A DNA stretch of 12,793 bases, taken from Candidatus Bathyarchaeota archaeon. Lineage in GTDB: Archaea; Thermoproteota; Bathyarchaeia; Bathyarchaeales; Bathycorpusculaceae. Below the pieces are notes generated by a model. The model saw only the letters and a list, made by a program, of their open reading frames with translations. It ran no database searches and was not told the origin of the DNA. The first letter of the stretch is position 1; each line of letters starts with the position of its first letter. The position numbers and the translations under genes were made by a program. The stretch lies in contig DAOVFL010000009.1 of assembly GCA_030672945.1 (NCBI GenBank), positions 1 through 12,793 on the forward strand, in the 5' to 3' direction. Positions 5,935-12,072 of this stretch are shown here, piece after piece.

Positions 5935-7212
5935 CTAAAGGTTTTCTCCAATTGAAAGATCCATCATTGTGAAGCCGGAAGCCATTTTCGGATAAAAATC
6001 TGTGGATTTCTCAGGCATTCTTTCATGTTTTCGGGCTATTTTCAGGACCGACTCCGGAGTTGTTGAATTAACTAAGAACGCTAGCTTGGCCGCTCCATCG
6101 TCCACTTTTTCCATAGCCTTCTTTATCCATCTCACGTAGAGTATACCCTCATCAATTCTTAGTTCACCAACTTTCATAATGCCTTTAAAGATGACGTCTC
6201 TCAATATGGTTACGTCAAGAGAACAATACTCATCCGACCAATTAACATCCATGAATTGAGAAACATTTTTTCCTTTTTTCAACAGCAAGCCATAAGCCTT
6301 TCTTCCGTCATAAACGCAGAAAGCATGTTTCTTCTCATGGCTTTTCAAGAAACTTCTTAGATTTTCAGCGTCAGCATCCATTTCTGAAACTGAGAAGAAC
6401 ATCTTTAATTTCTGTAGAGTATCTGTGGTTAGCCCGATTTTTTTCAGAAGGCGATGTGTTGGTAAAACAATTAATCCTTCATCTTGAATAGGGACCATGT
6501 AGCTCATTCGGAAGTTGAACGCTGAATCTTCTGTCCACTCTTCTTGTCTGCGTCTTTCATTTCTGTAGGCAACCGCCGTCTCATATCTATGATGACCATC
6601 GGCAATCACAAACTGAGTATCTATCACCGCTTTTTGAACCAAACGTATCTCTTCCTGATTGGTCAATCTCCAGATAATGTTTCTAACTCCTAAGTAGTCT
6701 GTGACATCTATCAGTGGATGGCTCTTAGCGGTTTTTGCGAAAAGATTAATAGTTATTTTCTCTGGGTCGGGATAGAGTAAAAACCCAGTTTCAAGGTTCT
6801 TTTGGGTTACTCGCAACATGTTTAACCGGTCGATTTTTGGCCCTTCATGTGTAATTTCGTGAGGAAGAACCTTATTTTCCTCATAAGGATGCAAGCGTAA
6901 AGCAGCAATGAAACCTGTGCGGGTGTAGGTTTTCCTAAAAAACGTGAATTCTTGCCTGTAGATGAAGATTGCGGGGTTTTCGTCTTTCTTTAATATTTCT
7001 TCACTCATCCAATGGCGTATTCGCTGTTCGGATACTTCGTATCTGTTTTCTTCAATTGGTAGGGTTAGTCGGCAATAGTTATATTCTGATTGTTTATAGT
7101 ATTCTCTCTGCATTTCCTGATCGATTTTGTCATAGGGTTGAGCTATCAGATTGCCGTAATCGCCTGTTTTTTCAGTATATCGGATGGCTCTGAATGGTCT
7201 AATTTCGACCAT
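5935..7212 (-). CDS. DUF1015 family protein with DGHHR motif, in serine biosynthesis operon
   Basis: A 425-residue protein of the DUF1015 family, normal in length. Conserved marks are VEIRPFRAIRY at 2-12, QPYDKI at 25-30, LPHEITHEGPKIDRL at 116-130, IADGHHRYETA at 203-213, and GLIVLPTHRLL at 246-256. The family is known to sit beside serC and serA in many bacteria, as here. The DGHHR motif recalls the nucleotide/phosphate site of the ParB/sulfiredoxin fold, which includes free-serine kinases (SerK, SbnI). A role moving phosphate between serine and phosphoserine is therefore an attractive inference, but not shown by the sequence. The start ATG lies only ten bases after the serA stop and has TAGGA just upstream, so it is the third gene of the operon. 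The only other reading is 'DUF1015, unknown'; the family assignment is firm. Confidence 0.9.
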   Translation of the reverse strand: MVEIRPFRAIRYTEKTGDYGNLIAQPYDKIDQEMQREYYKQSEYNYCRLTLPIEENRYEVSEQRIRHWMSEEILKKDENPAIFIYRQEFTFFRKTYTRTGFIAALRLHPYEENKVLPHEITHEGPKIDRLNMLRVTQKNLETGFLLYPDPEKITINLFAKTAKSHPLIDVTDYLGVRNIIWRLTNQEEIRLVQKAVIDTQFVIADGHHRYETAVAYRNERRRQEEWTEDSAFNFRMSYMVPIQDEGLIVLPTHRLLKKIGLTTDTLQKLKMFFSVSEMDADAENLRSFLKSHEKKHAFCVYDGRKAYGLLLKKGKNVSQFMDVNWSDEYCSLDVTILRDVIFKGIMKVGELRIDEGILYVRWIKKAMEKVDDGAAKLAFLVNSTTPESVLKIARKHERMPEKSTDFYPKMASGFTMMDLSIGENL

Positions 7213-7222
7213 GAATTCCTAC

Positions 7223-8122
7223 TCACTTGAGCTTCTCTAGTTCTTCAATCACCCTTTCAGCTACTTGTACACCAGCCTTCAACTGCGCTTCCTTAGTTTG
7301 AGCGCCAATATGAGGTGTTGCCTGGACATTTTCAAGTGTAAGCAGCTTGTGTCTTCCGGGTGGTTCTTCTTCGAAAACATCCACTGCCGCTGCTTTGACT
7401 TTACCTGATTCAAGAGCCTGGTATAGTGCCTCCTGGTCGACTACTCCGCCACGCGAACAATCAATTACTATGACCCCGTCTTTCATCATGCTGAATTCTC
7501 TTGTTGACAGCATATGCTTGGTTTGTTGAGTCAGTGGAACATGAATTGAAATAAAGTCGGTTTTCGGAAGCATTTCCTCCAGAGAAACAAAGCGGTCGTA
7601 AACTCGGCTTCTCACAACAATTACTTTCATGCCCAAGGCTATCGCCAGTTTTTCAACGATTTTCGCAATGTTTCCGTAACCTATTAACCCAAGGATTTTC
7701 CCATGGACTTCTACGCCTTTAAGCTCCTTCTTCACCCATTTTCCCTCGCGAAGAGTAATTGTTCCTTTGACTATGCCTCTTGCAAGTGCCAATAAGTGAC
7801 CAAACGCCAACTCGGCAACACTGTTTGCAGACGCCTGCGGAGTGTTCACAACAGTGACGCCCATTTCTTTAGCCTTCTCTAAATCGATATTGTCTAAGCC
7901 AATGCCTGCCCGTCCAATGACTTTAAGTTTTTTAGCATTAGCAATTAGATTGCCTTTGACTTTAGTTGCTGATCGAACGACAAGCGCGTCGTATTCACCT
8001 ACGATTTTAGGAAGATCGTCTTTAGGCATGTTCCACGCTTTTGTCACTTCGTAGTTTTTCTCTTCAAGCAGTTGTATACCTTCATCAGCAATTTTGTCGC
8101 AAATTAGGATTCTGAATGTCAC
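7223..8122 (-). CDS. serA: D-3-phosphoglycerate dehydrogenase, short form without ACT domain
   Basis: A 299-residue D-2-hydroxyacid dehydrogenase that would oxidise 3-phosphoglycerate to 3-phosphohydroxypyruvate, the first step of serine synthesis. Marks are VRSATKVKGNLI near 49-60, IGRAGIGLDNID at 69-80, GYGNIA at 148-153 (the third dinucleotide-fold Gly is Ala) and SRGGVVD at 223-229. The catalytic set is Arg224, Glu253 and His271. It ends after the catalytic domain, with no ACT or intervening domain, so serine feedback through ACT is not expected. I choose GTG 8122 over an ATG at 8137 because it forms a GTGA overlap with the aminotransferase stop and gives the usual MTFRILICDK start. After strand B the sequence reads VVRSR instead of the usual acidic YDP, hinting at NADP(H), and the loop that follows is shorter than normal. 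Confidence 0.9.
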   Translation of the reverse strand: MTFRILICDKIADEGIQLLEEKNYEVTKAWNMPKDDLPKIVGEYDALVVRSATKVKGNLIANAKKLKVIGRAGIGLDNIDLEKAKEMGVTVVNTPQASANSVAELAFGHLLALARGIVKGTITLREGKWVKKELKGVEVHGKILGLIGYGNIAKIVEKLAIALGMKVIVVRSRVYDRFVSLEEMLPKTDFISIHVPLTQQTKHMLSTREFSMMKDGVIVIDCSRGGVVDQEALYQALESGKVKAAAVDVFEEEPPGRHKLLTLENVQATPHIGAQTKEAQLKAGVQVAERVIEELEKLK

Positions 8123-9201
8123 TTTCCGAGTCCCCATATTTCATCAATATGCCAGATGGCTTCTTTGATTCCCGCGAGGTCCCATTCGCCCATGTGACCG
8201 ATGCGGAAGGTTTGTTCAGCTAGTTTGCCGTAACCATTGGAGATCATAAAATGTCTTTCTTCCAGTTTCTTATTTAATTCTTTCACGCTTTTTCCTAAAG
8301 TGTTTTTGATGCAGGTGACTGTAACTGATTCGTATCCTGGTTCAGCAAACAACGCGAAATGTTTCTTTGCCCATTTCTGTGTGTATTCTGCCATGGCTTT
8401 GTGTCTCTGATATACGCCTTCATGTGTTTCCTCAAGCAGCAAATCCATCCGCTTATCAAGTGCATACAGAAGCGAGATGTTTGGAGTGAATGGTGTCTGA
8501 TGCTTTCTCTCGTAATAATCGAAAATGCGAACTAGATTTGTATATAAACCTCGGTTGGGCACTTCTCTGGCTCTTTCCAAAGCCCTGTCGCTTACAAGTC
8601 CTACTGCTAACCCTGGAGGTAGAGCGAAACATTTTTGTGTTGAAGCGAAGATGACATCACAACCAATCTTTGAAGGTAATACTTTGTCGCCTGCCATCCC
8701 AGAAATGCTGTCAATTGCAAGCATTACATCTGGATAGTCTTTTCTCACCATTTCCCCAATTTTGTATATTGGGTTTCGCACTCCAGTTGATGTTTCGTTA
8801 TGACAAATGCCCAATGTGTCATATTCTCCTGAACCAAGTTTCTCCGCGATCATATGTGGTTTAACTGCTTTTCCCCACTCCACTTCCAGAAAGTCAACCT
8901 CTTTACCGCAATCTTGTATGGCTGTTCCAAACCTTTTGGAGAAGGCTCCATTAGCACAAACAAGAGCTTTCTCTTTTACAATATTTCTGCCGACTATGTC
9001 AAACCACAGTGTTCCCGAAGAGGTAGTAATAGTGGCTTTGTAGTCACTTGGTTGCTGAAAGAACCTGTTCAATTTCGCGATGATGGCAGTATACAATTCT
9101 GTAAACTCTTTGGTGCGATGCCCAATCAGAAAGCGGGTTTGTTCAAAAAGCATTTTCGCACTTACTTCGGTTGGTCCAGGTATTAACAGTCTCTTATGCA
9201 T
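8119..9201 (-). CDS. Class-V PLP aminotransferase, probable phosphoserine aminotransferase role
   Basis: A 360-residue fold-type I aminotransferase of the alanine-glyoxylate/serine-pyruvate type. Marks are LLIPGPTEV at 5-13, FLIGHRTKEF at 24-33, TTSSGTLWFD at 59-68, the substrate/cofactor loop HNETSTG at 134-140, Asp164 in AIDSISGMAG, and the Schiff-base Lys190 in STQK. It is not a classical SerC by sequence. Its position as first gene, overlapping serA by GTGA, suggests it makes phosphoserine from phosphohydroxypyruvate, as AGXT-like enzymes are believed to do in several archaea and thermophiles. Serine-glyoxylate or serine-pyruvate transamination remains possible, particularly with the hydroxypyruvate reductase next door. 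ATG 9201 is preferred over GTG 9210 because AGGTGA at 9207-9212 is then correctly spaced and the protein starts MHKRLLIPGPTEV. Confidence 0.88.
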   Translation of the reverse strand: MHKRLLIPGPTEVSAKMLFEQTRFLIGHRTKEFTELYTAIIAKLNRFFQQPSDYKATITTSSGTLWFDIVGRNIVKEKALVCANGAFSKRFGTAIQDCGKEVDFLEVEWGKAVKPHMIAEKLGSGEYDTLGICHNETSTGVRNPIYKIGEMVRKDYPDVMLAIDSISGMAGDKVLPSKIGCDVIFASTQKCFALPPGLAVGLVSDRALERAREVPNRGLYTNLVRIFDYYERKHQTPFTPNISLLYALDKRMDLLLEETHEGVYQRHKAMAEYTQKWAKKHFALFAEPGYESVTVTCIKNTLGKSVKELNKKLEERHFMISNGYGKLAEQTFRIGHMGEWDLAGIKEAIWHIDEIWGLGK

Positions 9202-9206
9202 TTTCT

Positions 9207-9212
9207 TCACCT
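9207..9212 (-). promoter_or_regulatory. Shine-Dalgarno site that fixes the aminotransferase start
   Basis: AGGTGA on the minus strand lies five bases before ATG 9201. It overlaps the alternative GTG at 9210, so that GTG is unlikely to be the start. Confidence 0.65.
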
Positions 9213-9224
9213 TTATGTGTGGAG

Positions 9225-9250
9225 CATTTAAAAGATATATGATATTTAAC
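9225..9250 (-). promoter_or_regulatory. Promoter of the aminotransferase-serA-DUF1015 operon
   Basis: Two TATA-like blocks lie on the minus strand: GTTAAATATC (9250-9241) and CTTTTAAATG (9234-9225). The distal one would start RNA near 9219 and include the AGGTGA site in a leader of about 18 bases. The proximal one would give an almost leaderless RNA, so the distal one fits better. The 94 bases between gyaR and this operon support independent transcription. Confidence 0.45.
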
Positions 9251-9295
9251 TATTTACGCACGTTTTTTCATGTTTGATACTTTGAAGAGTAGAGT

Positions 9296-10291
9296 TCAGT
9301 TTAGCTTTTGAATATTTAGGACTTCTCGGTTTACTAGATTCGGTGGAATCCTTCCCTCAAAGAATGCAGTGAGGTTTTCCACAACCATCTCCGCCATTCT
9401 GGATCGAGTCTCATAGCTGCTACTTGATATGTGCGGAGCTACAACAATATTCTCAAGCTTGAGCAAAGCATTATCCAGCGGTGTTGGTTCTCGCTCAAAA
9501 ACGTCTAATCCAGCTCCAGCAATCCATCCTTCTTTCAACGCTTGGTAAAGCTTTTTCCCATCTATTACTGCACCTCTTGAATTATTTATAAGGTAAGCCG
9601 TCTTTTTCATAAGTCTAAGCTTTTCCTCGTTTATCATATGATAAGTCTGATTCGTTAAGGAAACGTGAATGCTAACGAAATCTGACTCGCTGAGAAGCAC
9701 GTCCAAGTTCACACGTTTCGCACCTAATTCCTTTTCTAACTCGGATCTCGGAACAACATCATTGTAAAGGATTTTCATGTTGAAACCTTTCGCTCTTCTC
9801 GCAACAGCAGAACCTATCCTTCCAGCACCAACTATACCTATTGTTGCGCCATAAACGTCTCTGCCTGATAGCATGTTGGGGTGCCAACCAACGTTCCATT
9901 GTCCATTACGTACATACTTGTCTGCTTCAACAACACGTCTCGCCACAGCCATCAGCAAAGCCCAAGCAAAATCCGCTGTGGTTTCAGTTAGCACTCCAGG
10001 CGTATTTGTCACATGTATGCCTCTTTTTGTCGCTTCTTTCAGATCTATATTGTCAAAACCAACAGCCAGTTGAGCAACAATCTTCATTTTAGGTGCTGCA
10101 GTAAAAACTTCTGCATCTATCTTGTCAGATAAAAGCGAAACAAGAGCATCCACATCCCTAACATTCTCCATTATTACTTCTTTAGAAGGAGGAGCATATT
10201 CAGACCAAACGTCAACGTCGAAACGCTCCTTCATTTTTTCCAAGCCCCTTTCTGGAATTTCGCGAGTAACATAAACTTTCGGTTTCAACAT
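9296..10291 (-). CDS. gyaR: Glyoxylate/hydroxypyruvate reductase (GyaR type)
   Basis: A 331-residue D-2-hydroxyacid dehydrogenase closely patterned on the Thermococcales glyoxylate reductase. It starts KPKVYVTREIPERG and has VGFDNIDLKEATKRGIHVTN near 78-96, WHPNMLSGRDVYG at 136-148, the complete dinucleotide motif GAGRIG at 155-160, and LKEGWIAGAGLDVFEREP at 252-269. It ends with IPPNLVNREV. Catalytic residues are Arg239, Glu268 and His287. It would reduce glyoxylate to glycolate or hydroxypyruvate to glycerate. The coenzyme loop reads ILYNDVVPR rather than the ILYYSRTR-like form of Pyrococcus enzymes, so NAD versus NADP use is open. ATG 10291 gives the family N-terminus; GTGs at 10300 and 10306 are alternatives. 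It is divergent from the glycerate kinase gene, whose substrate it would make, with about 95 bases between starts. Confidence 0.9.
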   Translation of the reverse strand: MLKPKVYVTREIPERGLEKMKERFDVDVWSEYAPPSKEVIMENVRDVDALVSLLSDKIDAEVFTAAPKMKIVAQLAVGFDNIDLKEATKRGIHVTNTPGVLTETTADFAWALLMAVARRVVEADKYVRNGQWNVGWHPNMLSGRDVYGATIGIVGAGRIGSAVARRAKGFNMKILYNDVVPRSELEKELGAKRVNLDVLLSESDFVSIHVSLTNQTYHMINEEKLRLMKKTAYLINNSRGAVIDGKKLYQALKEGWIAGAGLDVFEREPTPLDNALLKLENIVVAPHISSSSYETRSRMAEMVVENLTAFFEGRIPPNLVNREVLNIQKLN

Positions 10292-10360
10292 AAAACTCAC
10301 TAACACAAATTCGTGTAATTCTTTATTAACATTAACTTGTTACATTTACCATAAGATCCC

Positions 10361-10380
10361 TGACAAATTAATAATGGTCA
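10361..10380. promoter_or_regulatory. Imperfect inverted repeat in the gyaR-kinase divergent region
   Basis: A 20-base stretch begins TGAC and ends GTCA, with partial symmetry inside and an A/T-rich centre. It ends six bases before the glycerate kinase ATG, where a repressor could block transcription or the RNA start. No second copy was seen. No clear TATA box stands out on either strand of this 95-base region, so the promoters are unresolved. Confidence 0.3.
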
Positions 10381-10386
10381 TAGTGA

Positions 10387-11766
10387 ATGATAAAAATAAA
10401 GAATAAAGAGCAACTCGTCGAAAATGGCGTGACACAGCTCAATCGAAAAGCGAGGAAATTAGCCCTGAAAAGCCTTGAATCTGCATTGAACGCCGTTGAC
10501 CCAAAACAATTAATGAAGTCAAGACTTTTACTGGAAAATTCCAAACTCAAAGTAAACGGATATTCCTTTGATCTAAAAAAATTCAATAACATTTACGTTA
10601 TTGGTGGCGGAAAGGCAAGTGGCTTAATGGCTGAAACGCTAGAGCAGAATTTGGGCAAACAGATAACAAATGGCGTTGTAAATATCCCACGCGGTGTCAA
10701 ATATAAAACAGAAATCATAAAACTTCATGAGGCCAGCCATCCGATCCCAGACATGTCAGGAGTAGAAGGAACAAGCCGTATGTTAAAGATTGCTGAACAA
10801 GCGAAAAGGGAAGATCTTATCATATGTTTAATCTCGGGCGGAGGTTCAAGCCTCATGCCCATGCCCCGTAACGGGATAACTATAAAAGATAAGGGGGAAA
10901 TCACAGACAGGTTACTCAAGTGCGGTGCGACAATAAACGAGGTTAATACTGTTAGAAAACATATTTCAAAGTTTAAAGGAGGATGGCTTGCGAAAAAAGC
11001 CTATCCAGCCACTGTTCTTAATCTTATACTTTCAGATGTTGTGGGAGATCCCTTAGGGTTTATTGCTTCAGGTCCGACTGTTCCGGATTCAACGACCTTT
11101 AGTGACGCTGTCAAAGTATTGAAGAAGTACGGTTTGTGGGACAAGAGTGCATCCTCCATCAAAAAGGTTCTATCCAATGGTGAAAAAGGCATAATTCCAG
11201 AAACCCCTAAAACCGATGATAAAGTGTTCAAAAAAGTTTACAATGTTGTGGTTGGAAACAACAGGTCTGCAACCCTAGCAGTGTGCGAAAGTCTAAGGTA
11301 TTCTGGGTTAAACACGCTTTTACTGACCTCAACCTTGGAAGGAGAAGCCAGACAAATCGGAGTCATGCTAACCTCAATAGCCCATGAAGTTTCCATGTTT
11401 GGGGAACCTGTGCCAAAACCAGCAGGCATAATTGCAGGTGGAGAGACAACGGTTACCGTGACTGGAAAAGGTTTGGGAGGAAGAAACCAGGAAGTAGCCT
11501 TGGCAGCTGCTCTAAAAATAGGAAGTATGGATGGAGTTATTGTGACTTCACTAAGCACAGATGGTATAGATGGCCCTACAGATGCTGCCGGAGCTATAGC
11601 TGATGGAAAAACCATCTCTAGAGCATCACAGGTAGACATGAATCCTGAAGAATTCTTGGCTGATAATGATTCCTACAACTTCTTTTCGAAGCTTGACGAC
11701 CTTATCTTCACTGGATCAACAGGTACAAATGTTAATGATGTCTCCATCGTAGTCGTTCTACAATGA
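10387..11766 (+). CDS. gck: Glycerate 2-kinase (MOFRL family)
   Basis: A 459-residue kinase of the GckA/MOFRL family, expected to phosphorylate D-glycerate to 2-phosphoglycerate with ATP in the cytoplasm. The N-terminal domain has IYVIGGGKASGLMAE at 69-83, HPIPD at 118-122, ISGGGSSLMPMP at 149-160, and LSDVVGDPLGFIASGPTVPD at 215-234. The C-terminal MOFRL domain has GGETTVTV at 351-358, GGRNQEVALAAAL at 364-376, STDGIDGPTDAAGA at 390-403, and the closing STGTNVNDV near 444-452. Length is typical and no key motif is missing. No strong ribosome-binding site precedes ATG 10387, so the RNA may be leaderless. It is divergent from gyaR, which would supply its substrate. Its stop overlaps the next start by ATGA, coupling it to the MoaD-like gene. 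Confidence 0.93.
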   Translation: MIKIKNKEQLVENGVTQLNRKARKLALKSLESALNAVDPKQLMKSRLLLENSKLKVNGYSFDLKKFNNIYVIGGGKASGLMAETLEQNLGKQITNGVVNIPRGVKYKTEIIKLHEASHPIPDMSGVEGTSRMLKIAEQAKREDLIICLISGGGSSLMPMPRNGITIKDKGEITDRLLKCGATINEVNTVRKHISKFKGGWLAKKAYPATVLNLILSDVVGDPLGFIASGPTVPDSTTFSDAVKVLKKYGLWDKSASSIKKVLSNGEKGIIPETPKTDDKVFKKVYNVVVGNNRSATLAVCESLRYSGLNTLLLTSTLEGEARQIGVMLTSIAHEVSMFGEPVPKPAGIIAGGETTVTVTGKGLGGRNQEVALAAALKIGSMDGVIVTSLSTDGIDGPTDAAGAIADGKTISRASQVDMNPEEFLADNDSYNFFSKLDDLIFTGSTGTNVNDVSIVVVLQ

Positions 11767-12065
11767 AGAGGGATAATAAAACGAATGTAACCATGAGGTT
11801 TTTGGGGGTTTTACGTAGTATTATAGGTAAAAACAAACTTACCATTAAGTTCAAAGGGGCTGTTACGTTGAAGGAAGCCGTAAAAGAGATTATTGAGAAA
11901 GTGCCTAGGCTTGAGCGGACACTAATTGACCCTCATCTAAAAGATCCGAGACCCAACACGCTTATACTTGTGAATGAAAAGGAAATCAGCGTCCTAAATG
12001 GCTTAGAAACAATACTTAAAGATGGAGACGAGGTAGTTTTTATTCCGACCTTGCATGCAGGGTGA
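11763..12065 (+). CDS. MoaD/ThiS-like beta-grasp sulfur-carrier protein
   Basis: A 100-residue ubiquitin-like protein. VTMRFLGVLRSIIGKNKLTIKF at 9-30 gives the first beta hairpin; TLKEAVKEIIEKVP at 35-48 is the helix; NTLILVNEKEI at 65-75 and LKDGDEVVFIPTLHAG at 85-100 form the final strands and tail. Active MoaD, ThiS and SAMP proteins end in Gly-Gly, which is adenylated and then thiolated or conjugated. This one ends Ala-Gly, so activation may still occur but is not certain. Possible roles are molybdopterin or tungstopterin sulfur transfer, tRNA thiolation, or protein modification; no MoaE or E1-like gene is in the window. The start overlaps the kinase stop by ATGA, and an internal Met at position 11 is a less likely start. 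The CofE-like gene begins seven bases after its stop. Confidence 0.85.
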   Translation: MKRDNKTNVTMRFLGVLRSIIGKNKLTIKFKGAVTLKEAVKEIIEKVPRLERTLIDPHLKDPRPNTLILVNEKEISVLNGLETILKDGDEVVFIPTLHAG

Positions 12066-12072
12066 GAATTGT

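Noticed and set aside
8123..8137. Five-residue extension of SerA from ATG 8137
   Set aside because: GTG 8122 gives the GTGA overlap with the upstream gene and the family-like N-terminus. ATG is not excluded, only less likely.
11238..11639. 133-residue open frame on the minus strand
   Set aside because: Antisense shadow of the conserved MOFRL domain of glycerate kinase; rich in Ser/Pro/Val as expected for a shadow.
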